DNA of 64,000 nucleotides from Mycolicibacterium gilvum (GCF_900454025.1 NZ_UGQM01000001.1:2108001-2172000), one strand, 5' to 3'; shown: positions 1-11,468, counted from the stretch's first letter. Translations and numbers: made by a program. Notes: generated by a model not told the origin, from the sequence alone.

Positions 1-1
1 C

Positions 2-880
2 GCCAAGGACGTCATCCTGGCGGTGATCGCCAAGATCGGCACCGGCGGCGGTCAGGGGCACGTCATCGAATACCGCGGCAGCGCCATCGAATCGCTGTCG
101 ATGGAAGGCCGGATGACGATCTGCAACATGAGCATCGAGGCCGGCGCCCGCGCAGGCATGATCGCTCCCGACGAGACGACCTTCGAGTTCCTGAAGGGAC
201 GTCCGCACGCTCCGCAGGGTGCCGACTGGGACGCCGCGGTCGAGGCCTGGAAGCTGTTGCGCACCGACGAGGGCGCCCAGTTCGACACCGAGGTCTACAT
301 CGACGCCGCGTCGTTGAGTCCGTTCGTCACCTGGGGCACCAACCCGGGCCAGGGTGTGCCGCTGTCGGATTCCGTTCCGGACCCCGAGATGATCTTCGAC
401 GAGGGCGAGCGGTCGGCCGTCGAAAAAGCCTTGGCTTACATGGACCTTCGCCCGGGTACCCCGATGCGAGAGATCCCGGTCGACGCGGTCTTCGTCGGCT
501 CCTGCACCAACGGCAGGATCGAGGATCTGCGCGTGGTCGCCGACGTCCTGCGCGGCCGCACGGTGGCCGACGACGTGCGGATGCTCGTGGTGCCGGGGTC
601 CATGCGGGTGCGCGCGCAGGCCGAAGCCGAGGGTCTCGGCGAGATCTTCACTGCCGCAGGCGCCGAGTGGCGTCAGGCAGGCTGCTCGATGTGCCTGGGC
701 ATGAACCCGGACCAACTGGCTCCCGGTGAGCGGTGCGCGTCGACCTCGAACCGCAATTTCGAGGGCAGGCAAGGTAAGGGTGGCCGAACGCATTTGGTGT
801 CCCCGGCCGTCGCCGCGGCGACAGCGGTCCGCGGCACGCTCTCCTCGCCCGCCGACCTGACCGCCGAACCCACCCGCTGA
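2..880 (+). CDS. leuC: 3-isopropylmalate dehydratase large subunit, 3' part (LeuC)
   Basis: This is the C-terminal 292 residues of LeuC; the 5' end lies outside the window. With LeuD it isomerises 2-isopropylmalate to 3-isopropylmalate in leucine biosynthesis, using a 4Fe-4S cluster. The cluster ligands are visible as VGSCTNGR (Cys encoded near base 502) and GCSMCLGM (near 681-699). The stretch [16 protein letters not shown] is also typical of the aconitase family. It ends 20 bases before leuD, so the two subunits are cotranscribed. The reading frame is intact to the stop. Confidence 0.97.
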
Positions 881-900
881 GAACGACAGGAGATTTCGTG

Positions 901-1494
901 ATGGAAGCCTTCCGCACCCACACCGGGATCGGCGTGCCGCTGCGCCGCTCCAACGTCGACACCGACCAGATCATCCCGGCCGTCTACCTGAAACGGGTGA
1001 CCCGCACAGGATTCGAGGACGGTCTGTTCGCCGCATGGCGCAACGATCCGTCGTTCGTGCTCAATCAGCCACCGTTCGACCAGGGCTCGGTCTTGGTCAC
1101 CGGACCGGATTTCGGCACCGGATCCTCGCGCGAGCATGCGGTCTGGGCGCTGATGGACTTCGGATTCCGGGTGGTCATCTCGTCCCGTTTCGCCGATATC
1201 TTCCGGGGCAACGCCGGAAAAGCGGGACTGCTCGCCGCCGAAGTCACACAGGATGACGTGGAATTGTTGTGGAAGGTCATCGAGCAACATCCCGGGACGG
1301 AAATCACTGTGAATCTTCAAGATCGGTCCGTCACCGCCGGAACGGTCATGGTGCCGTTCACGATTGACGACTACACCGCGTGGCGGCTGCTGGAGGGACT
1401 CGACGATATAGGCCTTACGCTGCGCAAACTCGACGAAATCGAGGATTTCGAAACTCATCGGCCGTCGTGGAAACCACGCACTCTGCCCGCGTGA
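901..1494 (+). CDS. leuD: 3-isopropylmalate dehydratase small subunit (LeuD)
   Basis: LeuD, 197 aa, is the swivelling partner of LeuC. The N-terminal [16 protein letters not shown] and the [14 protein letters not shown] loop are diagnostic of the small subunit, and the length is normal. GTG at 898 and ATG at 901 are both possible starts. AGGAG at 888-892 is 8 bases from the ATG, so 901 is preferred. It follows leuC in one operon and is separated from hupB by about 200 bases. That gap contains a weak TTGGCT/AGCCAA inverted repeat (1538-1571) but no convincing terminator. Confidence 0.97.
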
Positions 1495-1684
1495 TCGGCG
1501 GCTGAAAACACCGAAATCCCGCACCGGTAACCCCCTTTTGGCTACACGGCGCAGGACGGTAAGGGAGCCAAGCGGATTGAAAAAAGTTCGCTGAGCTGGC
1601 CCGAAATTGCGCGTGGCTCTTGGAAATCAGTGGCCATTGGGTTTACCGTGTGCATTAGTCGGTCCAAGGAGGACCACTAATTTC

Positions 1685-1689
1685 GGAGG
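1685..1689 (+). promoter_or_regulatory. hupB ribosome-binding site
   Basis: GGAGG lies 6 bases upstream of the hupB ATG and fixes that start. Just upstream, GGTCC-aagga-GGACC (1661-1675) is a short perfect inverted repeat whose loop side holds a second AAGGAGG. That is a possible decoy or regulatory structure in the leader, but this is inference only. Confidence 0.7.
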
Positions 1690-1695
1690 TTTTGC

Positions 1696-2349
1696 ATGAA
1701 CAAAGCAGAGCTCATCGACGTACTCACGGAGAAGTTGGGCTCGGATCGTCGGCAAGCGACTGCGGCGGTGGAGAATGTCGTCGACACCATCGTCCGCGCG
1801 GTGCACAAAGGTGAGAGTGTCACCATCACCGGCTTCGGTGTTTTCGAGCAGCGTCGTCGCGCAGCCCGAGTGGCGCGTAATCCGCGCACTGGCGAGACGG
1901 TGAAGGTCAAGCCCACCTCCGTCCCGGCGTTCCGTCCCGGTGCTCAGTTCAAGGCCGTTGTGTCTGGCGCGCAGAAGCTTCCGGCCGAAGGCCCGGCGGT
2001 CAAGCGCGGCGTCGCAGCTGCGAGCACCGCCCGCAAGGCGGCCAAGAAGGCTCCGGCCAAGAAGGCCGCGCCCGCCAAGAAGACCGCAGCCAAGAAGGCA
2101 GCACCTGCCAAGAAGGCTGCGACCAAGGCTCCGGCGAAGAAGGCCGCACCCGCCAAGAAGGCGGCACCGGCCAAGAAGACCGCCGCCAAGAAGGCGGCAC
2201 CGGCCAAGAAGGCTCCGGCCGCCAAGAAGGCAGCACCTGCCAAGAAGGCTCCGGCCAAGAAGGCCGCGACCAAGGCAGCGCCCGCCAAGAAGGCTCCGGC
2301 CAAGAAGGCGCCCGCCAAGAAGGCTCCGGCCAAGCGCGGACGCAAGTAG
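1696..2349 (+). CDS. hupB: HU-like nucleoid protein HupB with lysine/alanine-rich tail
   Basis: 217 aa. Residues 1-90 are a standard HU fold: [14 protein letters not shown] at the start, then [22 protein letters not shown], which includes the DNA-binding beta-arm. From about residue 110 the protein becomes a histone H1-like tail built of PAKKA/AAKK units and ending KRGRK. This two-part layout is the mycobacterial HupB/MDP1/HLP type, a chromosome compaction and stress protein whose tail is known to be acetylated and methylated. It is monocistronic, with its own RBS at 1685 and a strong terminator after it. The repetitive tail DNA may vary in length between strains. Confidence 0.97.
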   Translation: MNKAELIDVLTEKLGSDRRQATAAVENVVDTIVRAVHKGESVTITGFGVFEQRRRAARVARNPRTGETVKVKPTSVPAFRPGAQFKAVVSGAQKLPAEGPAVKRGVAAASTARKAAKKAPAKKAAPAKKTAAKKAAPAKKAATKAPAKKAAPAKKAAPAKKTAAKKAAPAKKAPAAKKAAPAKKAPAKKAATKAAPAKKAPAKKAPAKKAPAKRGRK

Positions 2350-2356
2350 TCAAGCT

Positions 2357-2404
2357 CACACGAATACGCCGCGGACCCTCGGGGTTCCGCGGCGTATTTG
2401 TGTG
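2357..2404. terminator. Strong hairpin terminator between hupB and mutT1
   Basis: Two arms of 22 bases (2357-2378 and 2383-2404) pair at 20 positions around a 4-base loop. The core is ATACGCCGCGG / CCGCGGCGTAT. It sits 7 bases after the hupB stop in a convergent intergenic region, so it could also end mutT1 transcripts coming from the other side. Beyond the stem the + strand reads tgtggctg, which is not a U-tract. That is common for mycobacterial intrinsic terminators. Confidence 0.85.
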
Positions 2405-2462
2405 TGGCTGCGTCAACCGGCGCGAACGGGATCCCGCCGCCCGGTTGAATTCATCTGCGGTG

Positions 2463-3371
2463 TCACTTCTTCGGGGGCAACGCGCTGCTGAGATGGTCGG
2501 CCGCGACCAGACGGCCTTCGGCCAGCGACAACACCCACGTACTGCCCTTGCGGTTGCGGGACTTGTCGGCGCGGACACCGTCGCGCTCGCACCACCACGC
2601 GATGAGGTCGGGGATCACCTTGCCCTGACTGCAGATCACCGGCGTCCCGGCGGTCTCGGCGATGTCGAGGATCCGTGCCCGCGCCGCCTTGCGGTCCTCG
2701 GCGTAGGCCTCTTCGGTCAGCGTGGGTTCCCCGGCGATGCTCACGCCCAATTCCTCGGCCAGCGGCTCGAGCGTCTGGCGGCACCGCACGCGGTCGGCCG
2801 CGAACAGCTCGGCGGCGCCGAAGGCCAGGAGTTGCCCGACGAGAGATTCGGCCTGGGCCCGTCCGTGCTTGTCGAGCGGGCGCTTTCGGTCGTCACCGCG
2901 GTACCGCTTCTTGTCACCGGCGGTGCCGTGCCGCACGATCAGGACCGTCTTGGTGTCGGCGGGGAGCTTCAGGAACCGGCGGACGACCTTGCGGTCGTGG
3001 GGATAGCCGAGTTCGGCGATCGCTCTGTCGGCAGGCAGCCACTTCATCTCGTCGACCTCGTCGTTGGGCACGAACTCCCCGCCGACGGCTCGCGCCGCCC
3101 AGTACCGCACCTTCTTGACAGCGCCGTCGACCGGATAGGTGACGGTCGGCAGCCGGCGTCCGAGGTGAGACCGAAAGCCGGTCTCCTCCTCGATCTCCCG
3201 GACCGCGGCGACGGTGTCGGTCTCACCCGGGTCGACCTTGCCCTTGGGTAGGGACCAGTCGTCGTAGCGCGGACGGTGGATGATCGCGATCTCCGGTGCG
3301 TCGGTGCCGTCCTGGGGGCGCCACAGCACCGCGCCCGCCGCCATGATCGAGGTCTTCGTCACTGCTTTCAC
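2463..3371 (-). CDS. mutT1: Nudix hydrolase with C-terminal histidine phosphatase domain, MutT1-type
   Basis: 302 aa with two domains. The Nudix domain has a complete box at about residues 44-66 (GKVDPGET followed by REIEEETGF). The C-terminal histidine-phosphatase-like domain starts with LIVRHGTAG (RHG at 147-149). This fusion is characteristic of mycobacterial MutT1, which removes 8-oxo-dGTP and related oxidised or diadenosine nucleotides. The start is GTG at 3371, which overlaps the ppk stop (GTGA); the frame stays open further upstream inside ppk. It is translationally coupled to ppk. Confidence 0.93.
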   Translation of the reverse strand: MKAVTKTSIMAAGAVLWRPQDGTDAPEIAIIHRPRYDDWSLPKGKVDPGETDTVAAVREIEEETGFRSHLGRRLPTVTYPVDGAVKKVRYWAARAVGGEFVPNDEVDEMKWLPADRAIAELGYPHDRKVVRRFLKLPADTKTVLIVRHGTAGDKKRYRGDDRKRPLDKHGRAQAESLVGQLLAFGAAELFAADRVRCRQTLEPLAEELGVSIAGEPTLTEEAYAEDRKAARARILDIAETAGTPVICSQGKVIPDLIAWWCERDGVRADKSRNRKGSTWVLSLAEGRLVAADHLSSALPPKK

Positions 3372-5557
3372 GGATGCCGGCGGCGTTCCATCAGCGAGAT
3401 CTGATGGTCCCTGACGCTGTGCCCTTCCTGGGGCAGCGCCGTCCAGTGACCGTCGCTGCCCAGTTCCCAGCACCGGGTGCGTGGATCGGCGGCCGAGTCG
3501 AAGATGTCGTTGAGCTGGGTGGTCAGGCGCGGATCCTTCACCTGTGCCATCACTTCCACGCGGCGGTCCAGATTGCGGTGCATCATGTCGGCGCTGCCGA
3601 TCCAGTATTCGTCGATCGCGCGGAAATGGATGATCCGGGAATGCTCCAGGAACCTGCCGAGGATCGAGCGGACCGTGATGTTGTCCGAGAAACCGGGTTC
3701 GCCCGGGCGGAGCGCGCAGATGCCGCGGACGACCACCTCGACCTGGACCCCCGCCTGGGATGCCCGGTAGAGCGCGTCGATGACCTGTTCGTCGACCAAA
3801 GCGTTGGCCTTCAACCTGATCCGGCCCTCGGCGCCGTCACGGGTGGCGGCGATCTCACGGTCGATGCGTTCGATGATCCCGCGGCGGACACCGTACGGCG
3901 CGACGAGGAGATTGCGGTAGGACTCCTTACGGGAGTATCCGGTCAGCGAGTTGAACAGGTCGGTGAGGTCGGCGCCGATGTCCGGTGCGGCGGTCAGCAG
4001 GCCGATGTCCTCGTACAGGCGCGCGGTCTTGGGGTTGTAGTTCCCGGTGCCGATGTGGCAGTAGCGGCGGATCGTCGATCCCTCACGACGCACCACCAGA
4101 CATGTCTTGCAATGTGTCTTCAACCCGATGAGGCCGTAAACCACGTGCACGCCGGCCTGTTCGAGTGCTCGTGCCCATTTGATGTTCGCCTGCTCGTCGA
4201 AGCGCGCCTTGATCTCGACGAGCGCCACCACCTGCTTGCCCGCCTGGGCGGCGTCGATGAGGGCGTTGACGATCGGCGAGTCGCCGGAGGTGCGGTAGAG
4301 CGTCTGCTTGATCGCCAGCACGTTGGGGTCGGCCGCGGCCTGTTCGATGAACCGCTGCACTGTCGTGGAGAACGAGTCGTACGGATGGTGGACGAGCACG
4401 TCGCCGTCGCGCAGGGCGGAGAAGATGCTCTTGGGCGTCTCGCGCTCGCCGAACGCCGACGGGGTGGCGGGAACGAACGGCGGATCCTTGAGGCCCGGCC
4501 GGTCGACGCTGTAGATCTGCCACAGCGACGAGAGATCAAGCAGCCCCGGTACTTCGACCACGTCACCGGGAGCGACGTCGAGCTCGCGCAGCAGAAGCTC
4601 GAGCATGCTCTCGGTCATGTCGTCGGAGACCTCCAGCCGCACGGGCGATCCGAAGCGCCGGCGGGCCAGTTCGCGCTCCAACGCCTGCAGCAGATCCTCG
4701 TCGCGGTCTTCCTCGACCTCGAAGTCGGCGTTGCGGGTGATGCGGAACGCGTGATGCTCGACAATCTCCAGACCGGGGAACAGGACGGTCAGGAACGCCG
4801 CGATCAACTCCTCCATCGGAAGGAATCGGACCACGCCGGGGGAGTCGCCGCGGGCGGGCAGCTCGACGAAACGGTCGACGTTGTCGGGCACCTTGATTCG
4901 GGCGAAATGCTGGCCGCCGTCGTCGGGGTGTTTGACGGTGATCGCGAGATTGAGGCTCAGCCCGCTCACGAACGGGAACGGGTGGGCCGGGTCGACCGCG
5001 AGTGGGGTCAGCACCGGGAAGACCTGCTCGTGAAAATAGGTCGAGAGTTTCGCGCGTTCGGCGTCGTCGAGTTGCGCCCAGGTGACGATCACGATGCCCT
5101 CGTCGGCGAGCGCGGGCCGGACCGAATCCAGGAACACGTGGGCGTGGCGGCTGGCGATCTGTTGGGTGCGCTCGCTGATCCGGCGCAACTGCTCACGGGG
5201 GGACAGCCCGTCGGCCGAGCGCACCGACAGTCCCATCTCGTCGCGGCGTTTGAGCCCGGCGACCCGCACCATGTAGAACTCGTCGAGGTTGGAGGCGAAG
5301 ATCGCAAGGAATTTCGCGCGTTCCAACAGCGGCAGCGACGGATCGGCGGCCAGCGCGAGGACGCGGGCGTTGAAGTCCAGCCAGCTCAACTCCCGGTTGA
5401 GGTAGCGGTCCTCGGGGAGGGGATTCTCGATCGCCGGGGCGGTCGTCGCCGGTGGCGCCTCCGGTGCCGAATCCGCGGCGCTCGTGATCGCCGGCGCCAC
5501 CGCCTCCGAGGACTCCGAGGACTCCGAGGGCTCGGTGCGGGTCTGGGCTTCGGTCAT
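3368..5557 (-). CDS. ppk: Polyphosphate kinase 1
   Basis: 729 aa. It reversibly makes inorganic polyphosphate from ATP, with roles in stress and phosphate storage. After an acidic/Ser-rich N-terminal 45 residues the PPK1 domains follow in order: [18 protein letters not shown] (N domain), IKQTLYRTS, and the catalytic LKTHCK and [21 protein letters not shown]. The latter holds the His that is phosphorylated during catalysis. EHSRIIHF near the C-terminus holds the second conserved His. The gene is complete and precedes mutT1 with a 4-base overlap. Confidence 0.97.
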   Translation of the reverse strand: MTEAQTRTEPSESSESSEAVAPAITSAADSAPEAPPATTAPAIENPLPEDRYLNRELSWLDFNARVLALAADPSLPLLERAKFLAIFASNLDEFYMVRVAGLKRRDEMGLSVRSADGLSPREQLRRISERTQQIASRHAHVFLDSVRPALADEGIVIVTWAQLDDAERAKLSTYFHEQVFPVLTPLAVDPAHPFPFVSGLSLNLAITVKHPDDGGQHFARIKVPDNVDRFVELPARGDSPGVVRFLPMEELIAAFLTVLFPGLEIVEHHAFRITRNADFEVEEDRDEDLLQALERELARRRFGSPVRLEVSDDMTESMLELLLRELDVAPGDVVEVPGLLDLSSLWQIYSVDRPGLKDPPFVPATPSAFGERETPKSIFSALRDGDVLVHHPYDSFSTTVQRFIEQAAADPNVLAIKQTLYRTSGDSPIVNALIDAAQAGKQVVALVEIKARFDEQANIKWARALEQAGVHVVYGLIGLKTHCKTCLVVRREGSTIRRYCHIGTGNYNPKTARLYEDIGLLTAAPDIGADLTDLFNSLTGYSRKESYRNLLVAPYGVRRGIIERIDREIAATRDGAEGRIRLKANALVDEQVIDALYRASQAGVQVEVVVRGICALRPGEPGFSDNITVRSILGRFLEHSRIIHFRAIDEYWIGSADMMHRNLDRRVEVMAQVKDPRLTTQLNDIFDSAADPRTRCWELGSDGHWTALPQEGHSVRDHQISLMERRRHP

Positions 5558-5623
5558 GTACCTGATGATTCCCTATTCCCGGGTCCCCGTGCCACTACGG
5601 CCGGCCAACGGTGGGCGAAATCC

Positions 5624-6298
<675 letters not shown>

Positions 6299-6321
6299 TT
6301 ATTCCCGGCTACTCTGAAGCC

Positions 6322-7317
6322 GTGGTTGAGGCGGCGGTGATGGGTGCCGGGGCATGGGGCACGGCTCTGGCGAAGGTACTGGCCGACGCGGGTAACAGTG
6401 TGACGCTCTGGGCGCGTCGACCCGAGCTCGCCGATGCGATCAACCGCACGCACCGTAACGACAACTACCTCGATGCGACGCTGCCCGAGTCGATCCGCGC
6501 CACCAGCGACGCCGCCGACGCCCTCACCGGCGCCTGCACGGTGCTGTTTGCGGTGCCGTCCCAGACCCTACGGACCAACCTCGAAGCCTGGAAATCGCAC
6601 GTGGGCGCCGATGCCACCCTGGTGAACCTGGCCAAGGGCATCGAGCTCGACACCCTCCTGCGGATGAGCCAGGTCATCGCCCAGGTGACCGGCGCGGACC
6701 CGGGACGCATCGCGGTCGTCACCGGACCCAATCTCGCCAGTGAGATCGGGGCCGGGCAACCGGCGGCCACCGTCGTTGCGTGCACCGACTCCGGCCGGGC
6801 GGTGGCGTTGCAGCGGGCACTGGCCACCGGCTATTTCCGCCCTTATACCAACGCCGATGTCATCGGCGCCGAGATCGGCGGCGCCTGTAAGAACGTCATC
6901 GCCCTCGCCTGTGGAATGGCGGCCGGAGCCGGACTCGGCGAGAACACCGCGGCCGCCATCATCACCCGAGGTCTGGCCGAGATCATGCGCCTCGGAATCG
7001 CATTGGGCGCCAAGCCGGCCACCCTGGCCGGTCTCGCCGGGATCGGGGATCTCGTCGCGACGTGCACGTCGCCGCACTCCCGAAACCGGTCTTTCGGAGA
7101 ACGGCTGGGCAAGGGAGGCACGATGCAGGCCGCGCTCGACGCGACCGGCGGCCACGTGGCCGAGGGGGTGACGTCCTGCCGGTCGGTGCTCGCGCTGGCC
7201 GCGAGCTACGACGTCGAGATGCCCCTGACCGAGGCGGTCCACGGGGTGTGTCACAAAGGACTGTCCGTCGACGAGGCGATCGCCCTGCTCCTCGGCCGAA
7301 CGACCAAACCGGAGTAG
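6322..7317 (+). CDS. gpsA: NAD(P)H-dependent glycerol-3-phosphate dehydrogenase
   Basis: 331 aa, GTG start. It reduces dihydroxyacetone phosphate to sn-glycerol-3-phosphate for phospholipid synthesis. The Rossmann motif is [17 protein letters not shown]. The GpsA signatures [25 protein letters not shown] and [13 protein letters not shown] (with the conserved catalytic Lys) are all present. It leads a tight run, with only 3 bases before the next start, into the PLP enzyme and ddl. Confidence 0.97.
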   Translation: MVEAAVMGAGAWGTALAKVLADAGNSVTLWARRPELADAINRTHRNDNYLDATLPESIRATSDAADALTGACTVLFAVPSQTLRTNLEAWKSHVGADATLVNLAKGIELDTLLRMSQVIAQVTGADPGRIAVVTGPNLASEIGAGQPAATVVACTDSGRAVALQRALATGYFRPYTNADVIGAEIGGACKNVIALACGMAAGAGLGENTAAAIITRGLAEIMRLGIALGAKPATLAGLAGIGDLVATCTSPHSRNRSFGERLGKGGTMQAALDATGGHVAEGVTSCRSVLALAASYDVEMPLTEAVHGVCHKGLSVDEAIALLLGRTTKPE

Positions 7318-7320
7318 CCG

Positions 7321-8430
7321 ATGGCCGGGACCCACGGCGACTCCACCCGGAGTGTCAAAGCTGTTGCCTCTCAGGATGTTCCGGGCACAGCAGTAGCGGC
7401 CCCACCGGTTTTCGCCTCTGCGTACCACCTCGCCGCCGACGAGGACGACACGCTGGACAGCTACGGGCGCCGATCCAACCCGACCTGGCGACAGCTCGAA
7501 TCGGCCCTCGCGCAACTCGAAGGCGCCGCCGCTGCTTTGTCTTTCGCCTCCGGGATGGCCGCGCTGACCGCGGTGCTGCGCGTGCTCGCACAACCGGGGC
7601 ACACGCTCGTCGTCCCCGCCGACGGCTACTACCAGGTCCGCGCGTACGCCCGGGAGTACCTCGCCCCCCGCGGGGTGACCGTCGTCGAAGCGCGCTGCGC
7701 CGACATGGTTGATGCGGCCGCGCGCGCCGACGTGGTGCTCGCCGAGACACCGTCCAACCCCGAACTCGACGTGGTCGACCTGCACCGGCTGGCACTCACG
7801 TGCCGGTCGCGCGGCACCGTCCTCGTCGTCGACAACACCACCGCCACCCCGTTCGGCCAGCAACCGCTGTCGCTGGGCGCCGATCTCGTGGTGGCCAGCG
7901 CCACCAAGGCTCTCGCCGGTCACAGCGACGTGCTGGCCGGCTATGTCGCGGGCAGCCATCCCGAGCTGATGGAGCGGGTGGAGCGTGATCGTCTGCACGC
8001 GGGAGCGATCCTCGGCGCGTTCGAGGCCTGGCTGGTGACGCGCAGCCTCGGCAGTGCCGGGCTCCGGTTCGACCGGCAGTGTCAGAACGCGGCCGCTGTC
8101 GCGCTGACGCTGCGGTCACACCCCGCGGTGCGGTCGGTGCGTTTCCCCGGACTGGCCGACGATCCGTCGCACGAGGTCGCCGCCAGGCAGATGCGCCGGT
8201 TCGGAGGCATCGTGTCCTTCGAGCTGGCCGACGCCGACGCCGTGCATGCCCTGGTGGACCGCAGCGCCCTACTGGTCGCGGCGACGAGCTTCGGCGGCAT
8301 CCACACCTCGGTGGATCGCCGCGCACGCTGGGGCGACTCCGTCGCCGCCGGCTTCGCGAGGATGTCGATGGGCATCGAGGACACCGACGACCTGGTCAGC
8401 GACCTGCAGCAGGCACTCGGACCGGCGTGA
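7321..8430 (+). CDS. Cys/Met metabolism PLP-dependent enzyme (cystathionine gamma-lyase/synthase-like)
   Basis: 369 aa, fold type I PLP enzyme of the Cys/Met family. FASGMAAL binds the phosphate of PLP, and SATKALAGHSD carries the Schiff-base Lys. DSYGRRSNPTW matches the substrate-site Y-x-R region, and the C-terminal SFGGIHTSVDRRARW is typical. Family members catalyse beta/gamma elimination or replacement on cystathionine or homoserine esters. The exact reaction cannot be read from sequence, and lyase activity is the most likely. It lies between gpsA and ddl with short spacing. Confidence 0.88.
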   Translation: MAGTHGDSTRSVKAVASQDVPGTAVAAPPVFASAYHLAADEDDTLDSYGRRSNPTWRQLESALAQLEGAAAALSFASGMAALTAVLRVLAQPGHTLVVPADGYYQVRAYAREYLAPRGVTVVEARCADMVDAAARADVVLAETPSNPELDVVDLHRLALTCRSRGTVLVVDNTTATPFGQQPLSLGADLVVASATKALAGHSDVLAGYVAGSHPELMERVERDRLHAGAILGAFEAWLVTRSLGSAGLRFDRQCQNAAAVALTLRSHPAVRSVRFPGLADDPSHEVAARQMRRFGGIVSFELADADAVHALVDRSALLVAATSFGGIHTSVDRRARWGDSVAAGFARMSMGIEDTDDLVSDLQQALGPA

Positions 8431-8459
8431 CAACGCTGAACCGGTAACGTCTGCAGGTT

Positions 8460-9563
8460 GTGAATGCCCGCATCCGCGTCGCCGTCGTGTACGGCGGACG
8501 TAGCTCCGAACACGCGATTTCGTGTGTTTCCGCAGGCAGCATCCTGCGCAACCTCGATCCGGACAGATTCGAGGTGACCGCGGTCGGCATCACGCCCGAA
8601 GGGTCCTGGGTGCTCACCGAAGGACGTCCCGAGACGCTGGCCATCACCGACGGCAAACTGCCCGGTGTCACCGGCGATTCCGGGACCGCGCTGACGCTCA
8701 CCGCGGACCCCGCGCGCCGCGGCCAGCTGGTGTCGCTGGGTGAGGCCGCGGGTGAGGTCCTGGCGTCCGCCGACGTGGTGTTCCCGGTGTTGCACGGACC
8801 GTACGGCGAGGACGGCACCATCCAGGGCCTCCTCGAGCTTGCCGGGGTGCCCTACGTCGGTGCGGGGGTGCTGGCCAGCGCGGCCGGCATGGACAAGGAG
8901 TTCACCAAGAAGCTGCTCGCCTCGGCAGGTCTGCCGGTCGGCGACCATGTGGTGCTGCGCGCCCGCGACTCGACACTGTCGCTGCAGGACCGGGAGCGGT
9001 TGGGGTTGCCCGTGTTCGTGAAGCCGTCGCGCGGCGGCTCCTCGATCGGCGTCAGCCGCGTCACCGCCTGGGACGAATTGCCCGCCGCCATCGAGCTGGC
9101 CCGACGCCACGACCCCAAGGTGATCATCGAAGCCGCCGTGCCCGGCCGCGAGCTGGAATGCGGTGTCCTGGAATTCCCGGACGGGCATCTGGAGGCGAGC
9201 ACCCTCGGCGAGATCCGCGTCGAGGGAGTGCGGGGACGCGAGGACGGCTTCTACGATTTCGAGACCAAGTACCTCGACGACGGCGCCGAACTCGACGTAC
9301 CCGCCAAGGTCGACGACGACGTCGCCGAGGCGATCCGCGCCCTGTCCCTGCGCGCGTTCACCGCGATCGACTGTCAGGGGCTCGCGCGCGTGGACTTCTT
9401 CCTCACCGACGACGGTCCCGTGATCAACGAGATCAACACCATGCCCGGCTTCACAACGATCTCCATGTATCCGCGGATGTGGGCAGCCAGCGGCGTGGAC
9501 TATCCGACGCTGCTCGCGACGATGGTCGAGACCGCCCTGGCCCGGGGGACCGGTCTGCGCTGA
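8460..9563 (+). CDS. ddlA: D-alanine--D-alanine ligase
   Basis: 367 aa, GTG start. It makes the D-Ala-D-Ala dipeptide for peptidoglycan and is a target of cycloserine. It is an ATP-grasp enzyme: [17 protein letters not shown] at the N-terminus, [27 protein letters not shown] in the ATP-binding region, and [16 protein letters not shown] with the Mg-binding Glu/Asn. The start has no strong Shine-Dalgarno. It converges on the DUF3515 gene with only 6 bases between stops. Confidence 0.97.
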   Translation: MNARIRVAVVYGGRSSEHAISCVSAGSILRNLDPDRFEVTAVGITPEGSWVLTEGRPETLAITDGKLPGVTGDSGTALTLTADPARRGQLVSLGEAAGEVLASADVVFPVLHGPYGEDGTIQGLLELAGVPYVGAGVLASAAGMDKEFTKKLLASAGLPVGDHVVLRARDSTLSLQDRERLGLPVFVKPSRGGSSIGVSRVTAWDELPAAIELARRHDPKVIIEAAVPGRELECGVLEFPDGHLEASTLGEIRVEGVRGREDGFYDFETKYLDDGAELDVPAKVDDDVAEAIRALSLRAFTAIDCQGLARVDFFLTDDGPVINEINTMPGFTTISMYPRMWAASGVDYPTLLATMVETALARGTGLR

Positions 9564-9569
9564 CGGCCG

Positions 9570-10151
9570 CTATCCGAGGGGCGCCGGTTGCGGGGTCTGC
9601 GCCGGCAGGGTCTCGGCGATGATCGTCGACAGCGTCTGGATGGCGGTGGGCCCCGAATCACGCGGAAGGGTCAGGGCCACATACACCGGGCGATCAACGG
9701 CGAACCAGGTGCTGCGGTCACCGTCGCCCACCCTGTCATCTCCCGCCCCAGCTTCGCCCACCCGGAACCACGAGACCGCATCCACCACCTGCAGCGGCGC
9801 CCCGGTGACGAATTCGGCGGGCCGATCGAGGCCGCAGCGCAGGATCAGGGCCTCGCCGTCGGGCGCCTCGGGCTGCCAGGCCGCGGCGCCCTGGGGTGCG
9901 GGCTCCACCAGCTGGGCACGCCGGTAATCACCGAGTTGCTCCGGGAGAGCCTCGACCAGGGACCGGCACTGCGGACTGTCGGCCTGCGGTGCGGGTATCC
10001 CGCTGACGGCCACCGGCTTCTGCGCGGGCTCACGTTGCATCACCGCGACGACGATCAGCAGCGCGACGACCGCACCGACCGCCACTGCAGCAGCGGCGAT
10101 CAGCACGGCCCGCGGCGGTCCGTCGGCGGTCTCGCTGTCCACAACGCGCAA
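9570..10151 (-). CDS. DUF3515 membrane-anchored protein
   Basis: 193 aa. One N-terminal membrane segment (about residues 15-38, rich in A/V/I) is followed by an extracytoplasmic domain with Cys at CRSLVEALP and ILRCGLDRP, plus the conserved STWFAVDRPVYVALTLP. This matches the actinobacterial DUF3515 family (Rv2980 in M. tuberculosis), whose function is unknown. The start shown is a TTG at 10151. A GTG at 10142 would shorten it by 3 residues. It begins 2 bases after the stop of the AsnC-like gene and is probably cotranscribed with it. Confidence 0.85.
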   Translation of the reverse strand: MRVVDSETADGPPRAVLIAAAAVAVGAVVALLIVVAVMQREPAQKPVAVSGIPAPQADSPQCRSLVEALPEQLGDYRRAQLVEPAPQGAAAWQPEAPDGEALILRCGLDRPAEFVTGAPLQVVDAVSWFRVGEAGAGDDRVGDGDRSTWFAVDRPVYVALTLPRDSGPTAIQTLSTIIAETLPAQTPQPAPLG

Positions 10152-10153
10152 CT

Positions 10154-10396
10154 CTAGGGCGCGGCCCCGTCGGCGATCGGGCAGGTCAGTGTCCGGGTGA
10201 TCCCGGCCACCTGTTGCACTGCGGGCACCACGCCGGACTTCAGGTCATCGAGTGACGGCGCACCCACACGCACGACCACGTCGTAGGGGCCGGTGACATA
10301 CTCCGCCGAGAGCACCCCGGTCAGACCGGCGAGCTGTTTGGCGATCACCTCGGCGCGGCCGACCTCGGTCTGGACCAGAACGAAAGCCTCGACCAC
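10154..10396 (-). CDS. Stand-alone AsnC/Lrp ligand-binding (RAM) domain protein
   Basis: 80 aa. VEAFVLVQTEVGRAEVIAKQ through YDVVVRVGAPSLDDL and VQQVAGITRTLTCP is the alpha/beta sandwich of the Lrp/AsnC C-terminal domain. No DNA-binding helix-turn-helix precedes it. The GTG start at 10396 is supported by GGGAGGG about 7 bases upstream on the minus strand. Such stand-alone domains bind amino acids or assemble as decamers, and the role here is unknown. The 60 bases to the divergent thiL leave little promoter space. Confidence 0.85.
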   Translation of the reverse strand: MVEAFVLVQTEVGRAEVIAKQLAGLTGVLSAEYVTGPYDVVVRVGAPSLDDLKSGVVPAVQQVAGITRTLTCPIADGAAP

Positions 10397-10471
10397 GCCG
10401 AAATCCCTCCCACTGTCTGCATAGACTCCACGCCGCAGGGACCAAACGTACCGCAGGTGAAAGGAACTGAC

Positions 10472-11440
10472 ATGGCGGCCGAAGACGCCGACGCGACGCT
10501 GTCGGAGTTGGGGGAGTTCGCCGTCATCGACAGGCTGGTGGCCGACCGCCGGCAACCACCCGCGGTGTCGCTCGGGCCCGGCGACGACGCCGCAGTCGTG
10601 TTCGCCGCCGACGGCAGAACCGTCGTGTGCACCGACATGCTCGTCGAAGGGCGGCATTTCCGGCTGGACTGGTCCACACCGCACGACATCGGACGAAAAG
10701 CCATCGCGCAGAACGCCGCCGACATCGAGGCGATGGGCGCCCGGGCGACCGCCTTCGTGGCGGCGTTCGGGGCGCCGGGGGACACCCCGACGGCCGCGGC
10801 CGTCCAGGTGGCCGACGGGATGTGGCACGAGGCCGCGCTGCTGGGTGCGGGCATCGTCGGAGGTGACACCGTCGCGGCGCCGCAATGGGTGATCTCGGTC
10901 GCCGCGCTCGGTGATCTGGGCGGGCGTGAGCCGGTGCGCCGCGACGGCGCCCGACCCGGCGACACCGTCGCCGTCACAGGCGTTCTCGGACGTTCGGCGG
11001 CCGGGTATGAGCTCCTGCGCAACGGGATCGACGGCTTCGACGAGCTCCGTCGGCAGCACCGGGTGCCCTCGCCGCCCTACGGTCAGGGGGCCATCGCAGC
11101 CCAGGCCGGGGCCACGGCGATGACCGACGTCTCCGATGGGTTGCTGGCCGACCTCGCTCACATCGCGTCGGCCTCCGGCGTGAGCATCGACATCACGCTC
11201 GACACGCTGACCGCCGACGTGGCAGCCGTGGCCGACGCAGCGGGGGCGACCGGTGTGGATGCGAGGCAGTGGGTGCTCGGCGGCGGGGAGGACCATGCGC
11301 TCGTGGCCACGTTTCCCGGTGCAGTCCCGCCGAATTGGCGCGTCCTGGGCACGGTGGCCGCGACGGCCGCGGACGGAGCGCCTGCCGTGACCGTCGACGG
11401 GTCGCCCTGGATCGGTAACGCGGGCTGGCAGTCGTTCTGA
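10472..11440 (+). CDS. thiL: Thiamine-monophosphate kinase
   Basis: 322 aa. It phosphorylates thiamine monophosphate to the diphosphate cofactor. It is a PurM/ThiL fold: [38 protein letters not shown] and [13 protein letters not shown] bind Mg-ATP and substrate. The ATG at 10472 is preferred because AAGGA (10461-10465) is 6 bases upstream; a GTG 5 codons earlier is in frame. No TPP riboswitch is visible in the short leader. ung follows after 28 bases. Confidence 0.95.
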   Translation: MAAEDADATLSELGEFAVIDRLVADRRQPPAVSLGPGDDAAVVFAADGRTVVCTDMLVEGRHFRLDWSTPHDIGRKAIAQNAADIEAMGARATAFVAAFGAPGDTPTAAAVQVADGMWHEAALLGAGIVGGDTVAAPQWVISVAALGDLGGREPVRRDGARPGDTVAVTGVLGRSAAGYELLRNGIDGFDELRRQHRVPSPPYGQGAIAAQAGATAMTDVSDGLLADLAHIASASGVSIDITLDTLTADVAAVADAAGATGVDARQWVLGGGEDHALVATFPGAVPPNWRVLGTVAATAADGAPAVTVDGSPWIGNAGWQSF

Positions 11441-11468
11441 TCCGGGCGGCCCGCTAAGTTGGCGTCTC

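Noticed and set aside
2040..2340. Repetitive DNA resembling an array
   Set aside because: It encodes the PAKKA-type tail of HupB. The units are not separated by unique spacers, so it is not CRISPR.
10397..11296. Long minus-strand extension upstream of the AsnC-like gene
   Set aside because: It is antisense to thiL and shows no helix-turn-helix. A GTG with a good ribosome site at 10396 explains the real start.
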